Assembly: GCA_034336665.1 (NCBI GenBank)
Contig: CM067569.1
Coordinates: 21,397,820-21,461,819, forward strand
From: Luscinia megarhynchos
Lineage: Eukaryota; Chordata; Aves; Passeriformes; Turdidae
DNA: 64,000 nt
Direction: 5' to 3'
Part shown: one piece after another, positions 27,544 to 44,663 of the stretch
Layout of the letters: every line of letters begins with the position of its first letter
Position numbering within the stretch: position 1 is the stretch's first letter
Notes under the pieces: generated by a model
Told to the model about the DNA's origin: nothing
Seen by the model: only the letters and a program-made list of their open reading frames with translations
The model's database searches: none
Made by a program: the position numbers and the translations under genes

Positions 27544-28179
27544 GGGTGGACCAGTCAGAATGCAGAATGTGTAAACACTGTGAGTCATAAGGGTAGTGGG
27601 TCCTTAATATTTCACAATGTGTAAGCTATTCAAATAGTTAAAATGCTTTGTGGTTTTTTGGTGGCTTTGGGGTGGTTTTTTCGGTTGGATCAATTACAAA
27701 ACACTTACTAAAGGCACTAAACCAATATTTTTTATTTTAGTCTTTATCTGTAGCACAAACTTGTATTAAACTTGTTTTTTGTTCTTGTGTTCTTCAGTGA
27801 TTGAAGTAATGACGCTATAAAGAAAATTTAGTGTACACATGTTCATATAGTTTTAGTGAAAACTGTTTCAAGTGTTAGAATAATCACAATCAATTATTGT
27901 TTAAAATAATTTTGAAATTATAAATGTTGTGAAATTGGATTTTGGTGGTGTCTTTTGGTGATACAATATTGTCATACAGTACGTGGTTTTAACACTATTT
28001 AGTGGATTGATGGACTGCAGTTGTTGTATCTATGATGTTTTAAGGGTTTGACTATGGCACTTGAATGCATGATGCTTAAATAAATATGGTTTGATTTCTA
28101 CTTGGAAAGTAAAATAAAAACCCAGCCTGTTTACAGGTGCTGAGTTGGTGGTCTCCTATTGCTCCACGGTGTGTATATC

Positions 28180-28200
28180 TTTTTTTTTTTTTTTTTTTTT
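28180..28200. repeat. Poly-T tract (21 nt)
   Basis: An uninterrupted T run in the upstream intron. No adjoining element was recognised. Confidence 0.95.
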
Positions 28201-29730
28201 AAATCCACTTTCCTGACTGCTCTTTGTGAAACTTCAATTTCTGAATGTATTTTGGCATAAGGGATGAATTTTGTGTAAATTTACTCTTACTGCAATTGGG
28301 AATACAGTTATTACAACAAGGCAGTCTTTTAAATTTGAATGTTCAGTTTCTAGTAACCTAGCAAACTAAATTGTTTTGCAAGTCGTCATTTACCCTTTCA
28401 AAATTAAAGGGATGAAACATTATTCTCAGCTTATTAGCTCTGTTGAAGCAATAGTGTGTTACTGAGTAAGAGTTATTCAGACCTCCCTTGTGTGACAGAG
28501 CAGACACCATATTCCTAAAGCTTTTGTGACACAAATATTAATATTAAATATTAACACAAAAGGTGTTACTAGTTCATCTGGTACAAAATAATGCTGTGTT
28601 GAATAACCGACTTGAATAGAACTCCTTCCTGGAGGAGATGAAATGGAATTAACTTTCCTGAAGACTAATCATTGTTTTTCAAAAGATACGTGATTGCTAT
28701 ATTTTAGAAGATGAACTACTGATTAGAAAAATAGATTAATTTCTCTTAGAGTTCTCTTTGATTAAGGTAGGAGGTGCATTGCTGTTTGGACTACATTCTG
28801 CTGCTGTTAATAAACAGCTAAGAAAATGCACCTGCCCCCCTCCCCCCCAAAATTAACCCCCAAATCCCTTCGTTTATGCTAATTGAGACAGTTGTGAGCC
28901 AGAACTAATACTATCAGTATGAATTCAGGTTTGCTTCGACTGTGCAAGCTAAAGCAAATTGAGATGATGTCTTGTTTACTGTGCTGACAGGAGTGTGTGT
29001 GTATTCTTTCAGTAGCTGAGAGAACAGACCCTGTAATACGGTTATGAACGTAAATGGCTTTGAAGAATATACGGGAGCCTGTAAGTTTCTTGGAAACTTG
29101 TGTATGAAGTGATAGGATTTGCAAGCTCTTTGTGATTGGTTTTGGTATGGGAACATCAGTCTTTGTAGCCCTGAACTGCCAACAACCTTTGTCCTTTATT
29201 TTACCTTCAGAAAAAAGAGAAGGGGGGGTAGGGGCATGTTTGAAATAGGGAAGTAAATGAATGTTGGCTAATGGCCATGTCTTTTCCTAGAGCAAAAAAA
29301 AATATCTTGGAAAGATAGATGAGATTGTGGATCTGGATTTGAATGATATGTGAAGCTTAGTAAATTATTTATCAGCACAAGCCTGTTTGAAATGGGTAAA
29401 GCCCTGTTACATCGAAGTGAAAGAGAATGGTATGGTTGCCAAGAGGAGATTTTTACTGGATTCCACTAAAAGAATAATCTGTCTTTTTAAATTATCTGTA
29501 TTAAACTTTAAGTAGCAGTTAGGAAATGTCCACATAATGTGGCAAAAATCTGTTTGAACAGCTCTGGACCCTTTTTTCTGCTGCTGATTATTGGCCTGGT
29601 TTGTGTATTTTGGCATTTAGTTAATATCATTTTGCTTCAGTGACATATCTGTTAAAAGCAAAATGATGGGAAAGATCTGTTGAATTATATCTGACTGGCA
29701 AGAATAGTAAATAAATAATTCTATTTTATC

Positions 29731-29764
29731 TTATTTATATATACTTATACATATATATTTATAT
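29731..29764. repeat. TA-rich microsatellite
   Basis: An alternating ta/tata tract with a few interruptions. Confidence 0.7.
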
Positions 29765-31531
29765 GTTTTTAACAAGTGAAAACTCCTGCAAGTAATTGGT
29801 ATAACCCTTCCCACCTACAGAACTACTAATCTGATTCAATGTCATCCTTCTAAAGCTGACAACACCAATAATGCTTTTTTTTTTTTGGAAGTACAACCAT
29901 TTTTGAAAGCTGTCTGTTTTATAACTTAAACAATTGCTTTTTATCCAAGTAGAAATTTCATATTTCAGCTATCTGTATAATCAATAATGGAGGCCTTAAT
30001 AAGAGAAAAGACTGCAGATGATGTTTGTTCCTTCCTATTGGTTGTAAGAAGGTTACAGAAGTTCCCTTCTGTAGATGATGAGAGCACACATCTCCTTTCT
30101 TATAAGAAGTTCAACTCTGTTTATCTTTTATGTGTATTCTTTGGGGTATACAAGTATGTCAGTATTTCAGTAATTGGATTGTGAAGAGTTGAACAGTGAG
30201 CACACCTTCTGAGGACTAAGTTTTCAGAAAAAGTAGCATGTGTCAGGGTATGTTTATATGGAAGTAGGTTTATGTGCTTCCTCTTCTATGAATAGGACAA
30301 ACCTTCCCGGTGTCAGTATTCTTCATGCTGCTTGACTTAAAATGATCATAAAGCTTAATAACATAAAAGTAGTTTTGATATAAGGGCATATCATCATGGA
30401 ACTAATTTCTTCACAAGAATACCCTTAAAAACAAGGATTCCCCACTTCCCAGATCTGTAATGGCATATAGATTTATAGGTCAAGTGATGATAGCTTCCAA
30501 GTATTGTTGCATAAAGAGGAAATGGAAAATGAAGGTAAAGCAAATAAATGATTGTTTTGATATGTTAAACATCATTGCCTATCTGAAACTGGAAACTATG
30601 AATTTGCAAAAGAAACTGTTTTAATCAGAGTTATTGTGATGCTCTCTGCAAGAAGGCACTCTGTTATTTGACTATCCCATTTGAAAGAAACAGTTGTATA
30701 CAATTTTATTTGTTACAGACCTGTTTACAGATACTTCTATGTGGTCATTAAGGCATTAATATTTTAGATGTTGCAGGTTAGTATTTTCATTAAAGCTCTA
30801 AAATGTAATCCAGAAACTATATAATAGATACTTATTCTCTCATAGTTTGTCATGTAATTGATAAGGAAGATGGGAAGTAAATTTGTGTCAGTTCTGAAGT
30901 AATTCTCTGAACAGTTCTGTGTATTGCTTCCAATTTGCATGTTTTTTATTATGGATGTGTATCAGAGCTGATGGGACTCATCAGACTGTAATGGATAACT
31001 CTTGATCTCTTAAAACCAGTGCTTTTATCCTAAAATGGTAGTTTCAGAGGGAGGTGTGAGTTGGATTTCCAAGTAATAAAATATGTCTTGAATTTAAGAA
31101 TTTTTACTGAGTTTGTTTTCTTGTGTAAAGGAGCTATATTAGTCTGTAATAAAGGGTAGTTTACATCTTGATCTTTTAAAGCTGTTAAACTGAGAACTGT
31201 TAAATTTGAAGAGCAAGTGATTGTGTTCTGGAGTTGCAGTTATGTGTGCATTAAGATTGTCCCAAATTCTAATTTTTCCTTGTTTTTGTTAACACTACTC
31301 TTGTACTGGAGACATTTACATGGATTAATACAGAGTGGCTTATTATGGGCCAACTTAAAGTTTATGAAATTTGTTAACATGAAAACTTTGTAACAAAGTT
31401 AGTAAAGTGGACACTTGCCTAGGCAATTAATATGTGGTACAACAAAATACCAAGTAAAAACTGTGGAGGCTGGTGGGTTTTGGTTTGGGGTTTTTTTTGT
31501 TAGCTAACTGTCTGTTTATTTTTAAATCTAG

Positions 31532-31864
<333 letters not shown>

Positions 31865-31942
31865 TAGGTTAATTACAAATGAGAAGTATGAATACATCTT
31901 TATGTCTAAGTATATATCTGCTGGGTAAATTAAGAGGGGAAA

Positions 31943-31984
31943 AAATACACTTTTACAATAGAAAAATACACTTTTGCAATAGAA
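31943..31984 (+). repeat. Two-copy tandem duplication, 21-bp unit
   Basis: Units at 31943-31963 and 31964-31984 contain aaatacactttt then caatagaa, and differ at one base. They lie 303 bp past the PHD1 exon. Confidence 0.92.
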
Positions 31985-32343
31985 GAATTCAGTTATTGTT
32001 TGGGATATATGTTGGCTCTGATAACTCATTTTTGCATTGTGACATTGAATGATCAAGAATTTTGCTTGCACAGATTTGCAGCATTTCAGAAGCTGAGGAA
32101 TAATCACAGTAATAAAGACTATGTGGCAGTCTTTGCTGCTGTACATCTTGTGTATCTAGCTCATTTTTGAATAAAATTGTGCTACTCAAGAGGGGATTTG
32201 AATACTATTTCAGGTAAAATACCACATCAGTGGACAGTCTGTTCCTTGTCAGGCACAAGATAATGACACTACTGATCGCATGTGTGCACCTTATTCCTGT
32301 GTGTTGCAGCAGCTCTTGCACACTCTGTGGCTGTTCCTAAGTC

Positions 32344-32680
32344 AGGTGTTGGTCTCCTCTGTGGTGACCAGTGTGGGGCACGAGGGAACAGCCTGAACTT
32401 GTGTCAGGGGAGGTTGAGAAAAAGCTTCTTCACCCAGAGGGTGGTTGTGCACTAGAACAACCTCCCCACTAGAACAGGGGACTAGTTGTCCCCAATTGTG
32501 CACTAGAACAGGCTCCCCAGGCACTGGTCATTGCACCAAGGCTGACAAAGTTCAAAAAACATTTGGACAATGCTCTCAAGGCACAGGGTGTGACTCCTGG
32601 GGATGCCCTGTGAAGGGCCAGGAGTTGGACTTGATGATCCCTTCAGGTCCCCTCCTGTTCTGGATATTCTGTGAATCTGG
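32344..32680 (+). mobile_element. CR1 LINE 3' fragment
   Basis: CR1 3' motifs appear in order: tgtcaggggaggttgag, cttcttcacccagagggtgg, then tttggacaatgctctcaag, gggccaggagttggacttga and ggatattctgtgaat. It is a 5'-truncated copy in the sense direction. It contains an internal 52-bp-period duplication of the cactagaaca segment. Confidence 0.88.
32444..32518 (+). repeat. Internal duplication in CR1 (52-bp period)
   Basis: The sequence ttgtgcactagaaca-(ac or gg)-ctcccc occurs at 32444 and again at 32496. Between them, ggggac-tagtt-gtcccc forms a small inverted repeat (32477-32493). Confidence 0.85.
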
Positions 32681-35600
32681 AATCCATGAGCATCATCATT
32701 TTGTAGGTATGCTGATGGTAGCTATGGCAGTACCCAGGACAGACTACATCAGTGCTTGAGTAAAAACAAAACAGTATGGATAAAAACATGTTTTCAGCTA
32801 ATCAGGATATGTTATTGATTGTCTGCTTTTTAATCTGTCACCTGGATAGTTGCTTTGTATTTTAGCCAGAGTATTTTTTAGTATATTTTAGGCAATTATT
32901 GCACTCTGAAATAAGAAAATAACTTTTTAAACCCAGTATGCAACAGCAAACCTAATAAATTTTAAATTGTCTTCCTGTAGTGGTTTACAGGTCTCCTCTA
33001 TTTTCAAATCTGTTTTCTGATATTTGCAAAATTAATACTTGGTTAGGCTCTGGTGCACAGAGATTACGATAATCAGGTGAGCTTAGGTATCAGCCCACTC
33101 TTCTGTTGTGTAATAATTCCCTGTTGGGTTTTAAGACACTTTAGAGCTGGAAGTCTTGACTTTCATGGATCAGCTTCTATTTGAATTAACACCGATACAT
33201 TCTCTCTGCCTCATTAAGACTAAATTATCTTTAATTAGTTCCTCAGATGTATTAGATATAAGGAATGAAATGCTGAGACTGCCAGTCAGTTTGCTGGTTG
33301 GTTAAACTTTAGCTACTGATGCCTAACTAAAATAAAAACCAATTTTGGTGCAATTTATAAATAACAAAACTTCACTCAAGTGGAGTTTTATTGTAATTGG
33401 ATTTGCAATTTTGCACATTGCAGTGTATCTCAAAGCTGGTCTTGCTGTCTAACAAATAGAAAAGAAATTGCATGTTGTGCACAGCAAGCAAATTGTTCAG
33501 TTGATCAGAGATTAAATTGCAGTGCCCACTACTGGTATGTCTGTTTTCCCTTGTTGTTTTTGTGTCAAGCCACTTTTGTCTTTTCAGGTAGTGCTTCTCC
33601 ATTCTGAAAGCAGAAACTAGCTGGATAACTGCACATTTTTGTGGTATTTGGGAGGAAAAAGTATTTGGGTAGTAGAAATCAAATGCACTGCTATATCAGT
33701 TGGCACAGAGAATTTTCTCAAGAAGTAAGATGAGGGATGTCAGATGTGAGAAAACAAGTCCCATTATAAAAGCAGACATAGTTCCTCTTGGTTTTGGTTG
33801 GGTTTTGTGTTGGTGGTTTTTTTTCCTCCCTCTCTTGCTTCTTCACTATCTCTTGATTTTGAAAAATCAATACACTTGAGAACTGGAATCGAACTCTGCT
33901 TCTATTTTTCCAAACAAGATGTGCAGAAGCAATTAAAGAGCTGCTGCTGACAGATTTTCATAAGGGATTGAAGTTATAGGATGAGGAGGGAAAAAAATTG
34001 AGTGACTGGAGAATGATAATATTTTTTTAAAAGGGGGAAAATAGCAAAAAGTAGAATACCTATGGGTACTCTCCTTTCAAATTGTGTGTTATCCTGAGGA
34101 GGCAAGAGGGTTACTCATCAAAGATGGGTAGAGGAGGCTCGAGAGCAGAGCAGCAGAGACACTGGACTCAGGTGAAGAGGAATAGGGACAGAAAATGTTT
34201 GGAAAGAACTGGGCAGAGATTACTTTCTAAAAGAGATTTAAGGTATACTGAAGTACTAAGGAATGTAGAAATTGTCTTCATTATTGGTGTCTATATAAGG
34301 ATATTTGGCTGGTTGGATAGAAGGAGCTGCTAAGAAACCTGCAGGTGGAAAAAACTGGCACATCCCCAAGACAGGTGCACTGACCATCTCTGCTCATAGC
34401 TAAAATCTCCCTAAATAATAACACTTTCTGCCTGAAAGATTATCAGACACAAGTTGAGGGTTTGGTGTTTTTTTGGTCAATTATCTTATGCAGTAGTTCC
34501 CAGCATTTGTGGTAAAGTTAAAAATATCTGGAGATAATTAGCATAACTAATTTAGCACTGTGTTTAATTGTAGTCAGTGATCTAATGCTTCTTCTTTTAG
34601 AAGACTAGCTTTTTCCTCCGATCCTTTAATGAATAAAAAAGGCTCAGCTTTGTGAGGAAGACATGAAAGTGGGAAGGTTAAAGAAATTGCCTTCAATCAC
34701 AAAGGAATGAGACCCTCACTTTTGACTTCTTGGTCTCTCCTATTTCTGCCACGTCAGCATATTGCAAATCTTAACCATTTCTAACACAGATGAATGAATT
34801 TTGAAGTGTTTCATTTTAAACTGGGCCTGTATGTATTCCTGATGAATTCCTGAGCTTGCAAAGGTCTAAATTTTCAGTATCTGGTAAACTTGTTTGATAC
34901 ATTAAAATATTGATGCTGCTGAGTTTTAAAAGAAAGTCAGCATGGTGGAACCAGGAGAAATTACCAGTTTAAACACTTCAAACTAGTGTTGGAAACATCT
35001 TGAAGTTTTATCAGCTTCTGGATATGGAGAAGATAGTATGTTTTTAATTTCAGTTTAGATTAGTTAGAGCTTTAAATACAGCAAATTTGGAAACCCAAAA
35101 CATGTTTTCTTTCAACTCTTAAATTAAAAAAAAAAAGCTGTAAATTCAGTGATGGGCACAGTAACATCAACTATTATCAGCTATTAAAGAACAATATCAT
35201 ATGGCATTTTGAAATCTGAAAGTTTCTGGGCTGTCTCTGCTTGTGCATACTTAGAAAAGACAGTGAAAAAAACATGGCAAATACATAGTGATGGTTCCCA
35301 TTTGCACCTTTCAAGTTCCAGTTACTTGTGGCTCAAGGATTTGGAATTACAGACAGAATCTTCATATTTAATACCAGTGGAATATTTTTATTGAATTTTT
35401 GTCTAATAATAAAATGTAGCACTTAAAGAAATATATTAAGCTCTGTAATTGCTTGAATGAGAAATGTTCCATTGGTAGATAAGAGATAAAAAGTTACACA
35501 GCTACACTTAATTTATTCAACCAGTGGTTACCAGCCAGTGAGGTTGGATGTTTCATATGTTTATACATTAAAGTTATTTACTTAAAATTAAAATCAACAA

Positions 35601-36394
35601 TTTTAGCTGCAACTTACTTGCTCCTTGCAATAAATCACTTCTGTGCAGTGTAGATAACTGGAATTAAATATATTTACATGGAAGTGATTGATTTATGACT
35701 ATGCTTTAATGTGTTAATAGACTTGTTAAGTCATAGTTGATAAAATAAGTCTTTATGTGATATTGATTACTAATATCAGCTCTCCAGGGGGTTTCATTGA
35801 AAGGAACAGTATCTCATTGAACTCATCTCTGCAGTTATAGTATATTTGTCATGCTCTTGAAAGTGCATGCTCAATTTTAAGCACAAAGAATGTTGGTGTA
35901 TCTTAAACTGTGTGCTAAGGATGAAATGGTTATGCTTTTTCAATATCTTTTTGAAGCTATTCTTTGAATTTATTATTGATTGCTCCTTACTAATAGATTA
36001 TATCCCTGCTTTTTAGTTTCACAAAATGCACAATTCGAGTTGTCTTTCAAAGTTTAACAATAAAATGTTTTAGGCCTTGGACAAATAGAATAAAAGGAAG
36101 TAAAATCTGAAATTGTCCCTTATTCACATGGCTTTTGCATTCCATCAGTCTTTGCCATTCATGCCTCATTAGAATTCAGAAATTGCAAATCCTCGTAGAT
36201 TAGATTTTATTTTTGCTTATGGTGTTTTAGCTCAGTCCTGGACTGAGAAACAATGGAGAGTCAATGGAGAAAGTCTGACTGACTGTGACTACACCATTAC
36301 CTAGAAGAAAGCACTCATCCCAACTCTGACAGTGAGAAGAAAGCACCTTTGATGCCTGCCACATCACTGCAGCCATCTCTAAGTGCAGCATGGC

Positions 36395-36436
36395 ATCAGG
36401 GATTCTTCTCTCTGAATCAGGGATTCTTATCTCTTC
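36395..36436 (+). repeat. Two-copy tandem duplication, 21-bp unit
   Basis: The sequence atcagggattctt occurs at 36395 and again at 36416, each followed by a similar (c/t)-rich tail. Confidence 0.88.
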
Positions 36437-37317
36437 TGTGTTTATGTTCTTGATAGATAATCTCTGAATATAATACTATCATAAAGTGTTTCCCTGGGAA
36501 GGCTTATCCCTTCCTATATAGCAGTGCTTTTATCTTTTCTGGATTAAGGGTACACTCTGAGGTTGTTGAAGACATGAAAAAATCACTGCCAGTATTGCCT
36601 AAGGTGTTGGATGTGTTCAGTTGTCTGCTATCTTCTGTTAATTGGAAAAGTCATGTAGGCCTTGAAGGCTACTGTGAAAAGAGGATGGTCCTGCCAAGGA
36701 ATTTTTGTGTTTTATGGGAGTGGTAGTTCAACTACTCCACACCCACCCCCTCGATTTTAAACCTTGTGTTCTTTTCTTTATGCCAATTGCCAGATTCACT
36801 TTTTCCGTTTTTATTACTCTGGAATTATTCTTTGTGTATAATTAAGTAATAAGTTGAAATAAAAAATGTCTATAGTTGGGCTATTCAGTTTCTCTGGTAG
36901 ATACTTAGTATAGTTAGAAAAATAACTAATGCAGTTTTATCTAAAGATTTCCTCTGTTTAATTTGCACTGCTAAGAAAGGGGAGTGCGGTCAAGTTTATA
37001 AATACACTTTTTTCAGAACAAGTGAAATTTAATATGCTATGGAAATAATTTAGTGAAAATAAAAAGTTCAGTTTTAGGTGCTTATGTAGACCATTCACTG
37101 GTGCCAGTTACAGTAGAAGTCAATTTTCTACCTGTTTTCATGACAATTACTCTTTATATTTGTATGAAGTAGATGAGTTAAATAATATGTTACAAAATTC
37201 TGAAAGGAGCTGGTGCTTGCAGGGTTCTGGTCGTGCTGGCTACATCCTGCTGAACTTCAAAATCAATCTAACCAATCTTAGATCTCAAGCTCTCAATAAC
37301 ATTTTGGTGTTTTTTAG

Positions 37318-37433
37318 GACATCCATCATGTTTGAAATTCTGTCCTGAGTTGACAACAAATGTGAAGGCCCTGAGGTGGCAGTGCATTGAATGCAAGACA
37401 TGCAGCGCCTGTAGGATCCAAGGCAAAAATGCA
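37318..37433 (+). CDS. KAT6B: KAT6B exon: second half of PHD finger 1 and start of PHD2
   Basis: The exon is 116 bp. It begins with the last two bases of the split Gly codon and ends at phase 0 (RIQGKNA). It reads [14 protein letters not shown], then [13 protein letters not shown]. This completes PHD1 (His and Cys ligands, then the CIEC pair) and opens PHD2 with CSAC, since the two fingers share a continuous zinc-ligand run. Compared with human KAT6B as I remember it, RVQGRNA is RIQGKNA here, which is conservative. The donor is gtaagt. The intron that follows is only 161 bp. Confidence 0.97.
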
Positions 37434-42676
<5,243 letters not shown>

Positions 42677-43608
42677 GTCTGTAACCAGTGATGAAGGATC
42701 CGTGAATGCATTCACAGGAAGGGGGTCACCTGGTAGGGGTCAAAAGACTAAAGTCTGTACCACACCTTCATCTGGTCATGCTGCATCTGTGAAGGATTCA
42801 AGCAGCAGATTGCCTGTTACAGACCCCACTCGGCCTGGTGCCACCACCAAAATCACCACCACCTCCACCTACATATCTGCCTCTACACTTAAAGTTAACA
42901 AGAAAACCAAAGGTCTCATTGATGGCCTTACTAAGTTCTTTACACCATCACCTGATGGTCGCAGATCACGAGGTGAAATAATAGACTTTTCAAAGCATTA
43001 TCGTCCAAGGAAAAAGGTCTCTCAGAAACAGTCATGCACTTCTCTTGTGTTGGCTACAGGTACCACACAAAAGCTAAAACCTCCACCTTCTTCACTTCTA
43101 CCCCCAATCCCCATCTCTGGTCAGAGCCCCAGTTCTCAAAAATCCAGCACTTTGACAACTTCTAACTCTCCCCAGAGTTCTTCCAGTCAGTCAAGCATAC
43201 CCTCCTTTAGCAGCCTTCCAAGTAGCAGTCAGCTAAAGGGACTCTTTGATGGACTCTCTCATATCTATGCCACTCAGGAACAGTCTCGTAAAAAGGGTCA
43301 CCCAACCTGTGCACCCCACAAGCATTTGTGTAGTAAACCAGAATTATCTTCCACATCAACATCTGATAGTCATTTCTGTGGAAAGAAAGATGTTAGGAGT
43401 AGGTTTATGTCTCATGTCTGTGCCTCTGGATGGGGTGTGTCTAGAGGACATGCTTTTAAAGCAATTGCTCACCTCAAGAGAACAGCTTTCTTTAAAAAGC
43501 CCAGGATTCTAGGCAGATTAAAGTATAAAATGACCCCTCAGATGGGGACCCCCTCACCAGGGAAGGGGAGCTTGGCAGACGGAAGGATTAAACCTGATCA
43601 GGATGATG
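42677..43608 (+). CDS. KAT6B: KAT6B large linker exon with alternative 3' ends (MORF/alpha/beta)
   Basis: The exon is 932 bp. It completes the split Leu codon, encodes [16 protein letters not shown] onward, and ends one base into the Asp codon of IKPDQDD. Visible parts are a Ser/Thr-rich basic start, the KAT6-conserved [20 protein letters not shown] block with a basic RPRKKV tail, a Ser/Pro/Gln-rich low-complexity stretch, a second FDGLSHIY block, and a basic C-terminal part ([20 protein letters not shown]). In human KAT6B this region lies between PHD2 and the MYST domain and restrains acetyltransferase activity. Its inclusion varies by splicing. Two further good phase-1 donors sit inside it, after 42732 and after 43059. 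The frame is open throughout and stays open past 43608 into the intron, but the gtaagc donor and the phase of the next exon set the end. Confidence 0.97.
42733..42738 (+). promoter_or_regulatory. KAT6B: Internal alternative 5' splice site (short MORF form)
   Basis: The sequence CACCTG|gtaggg lies 56 nt into the large exon, at phase 1 (inside Gly of SPGRG). Splicing here to the exon at 44542 restores GAT (Asp) and the frame, removing 876 nt (292 codons). That equals the difference I recall between the 2073-aa and 1781-aa human isoforms. Use in this species is inferred. Confidence 0.72.
43060..43065 (+). promoter_or_regulatory. KAT6B: Internal alternative 5' splice site (MORF-alpha form)
   Basis: The sequence GCTACAG|gtacca lies 383 nt into the large exon, at phase 1 (inside Gly of LATGTTQ). 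Joining to 44542 keeps the frame and removes 549 nt (183 codons). That equals the difference I recall between the 2073-aa and 1890-aa human isoforms. Confidence 0.75.
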
Positions 43609-44541
43609 GTAAGCAAAGGTCGAAGCGCCAACCAAACCTGCGTCCCGTCCAAAACCAAAATTTTTATCACATAGGCCTTAGCTATTTCTCTTGTTCTTAC
43701 TTCACTTTCATACAAAAACAACAAAACTTTGACCTTTTATCTAATGCTGACTAAATCTCCAAAACATTTTTGGTTGTTTTTTTTTCCTGACTAATACCAC
43801 ACCACTTTTTTATTATTTTTTGCATCTGTAGTGACACTAGGAGCCCCAAATGCCTTCATGTTGCTTATGGCTGTGTAGTACCGCATGAGTAGCCACTTGT
43901 CCATGCTACTTCCTTGTTCTTCCCCTGCCGTTCCTGTGGCAGTAGTGCTGTCATCATGACTGTGTGCTGTCAGTGCTTATAACGGTGGGCATTTCAATTC
44001 ATTTCCCTCTGCTCCATTGCTTTTTCATGAACAGTTCCATTGTACTACAGTCTCCACAACACTTGATCTGTACTGCTGTGAACTACCTTTTTATTACTTT
44101 TATTTAAGAAAAAATACATTTAATTTATAATGTTTGAATACAGACTTAGTTTAGCATTAATCTTCAAGTTTTAAGGGCAACTTTTTTTTCTCTCGTGTTT
44201 ATTTTTACCTTCTGGAGTATAGTGGAATTTATCAGGTGGCATAGTTCTAGCAATAAAATGTGCTCCATTTCATGAGGTTCAAAACTGATTTAGTAGAACT
44301 GGACTATAAGGGCTTATACAGACAGACGAGCAAGTGCCAAAAAATAGCTGGTGCAGCAGCAAGCTACAAAAGCAAGAAGGGGGGTGAAGGGCTCACTTCT
44401 GTTACGTAGTAATCACAACGTTAATTAAAATGGGGAGTTCATGACAGCCATAGTTGCAATCCTGTTTAGTAGTATCACTTTGCTAATGCACATGTAACCT
44501 TCATGTCTGTGAATAAACTTTTTGCTGGTTTTAAATAACAG
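43609..44541 (+). other. KAT6B: KAT6B intron, 933 bp
   Basis: The donor is gtaagc and the acceptor ends in ttaaataacag. It is shorter than the alternative introns produced by the two internal donors of the preceding exon. No repeat was recognised. Confidence 0.95.
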
Positions 44542-44663
44542 ATACTGAAATCAAACTAAGCATCAAACAAGAGAATGCAGATGTATTTCTGTTGGGAAGC
44601 AAGGACACTGTTACACAGGAGGATTTGGAAGTGTTTAAGCAGGCCCGAGAGCTTTCCCTGGAG
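44542..44663 (+). CDS. KAT6B: KAT6B exon: acidic/polar linker before MYST domain
   Basis: The exon is 122 bp. It starts with the last two bases of the split Asp codon, reads [15 protein letters not shown] and [15 protein letters not shown], and ends at phase 0. It includes a KQE motif with the form of a SUMO site (I-K-Q-E), but function is not shown. This is the common exon that all three upstream donors must join, and its phase accepts all of them. Relative to human KAT6B as I remember it, it differs more than the exons on either side (for example SLE in place of SWE at the exon end). Confidence 0.95.

Larger units (their letters stand above)
1..31531 (+). other. KAT6B: Upstream intron of KAT6B (3' part, at least 31.5 kb)
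   Basis: This is AT-rich, non-coding sequence ending in the acceptor ttttaaatctag just before the PHD1 exon. I see no exon encoding the H15/NEMM N-terminus, so this is probably the long intron after the first coding exon. Recognisable contents are a CR1 at about 17039-17503, an LTR at about 24590-25102, a CR1 tail at about 27431-27514, poly-T tracts, and small repeats listed separately. The stretches 1-17038, 17504-24589, 25103-27430 and 27544-31531 otherwise hold nothing I can name. Open frames there are short, unrelated to known proteins and unsupported. Confidence 0.85.

Noticed and set aside
43609..43754. Extension of the large exon frame to the stop at 43754
   Set aside because: The frame stays open past 43608, but the gtaagc donor and the phase of the next exon mark 43608 as the exon end. 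The extension sequence is not KAT6B-like. An intron-retained short protein is possible but unsupported.
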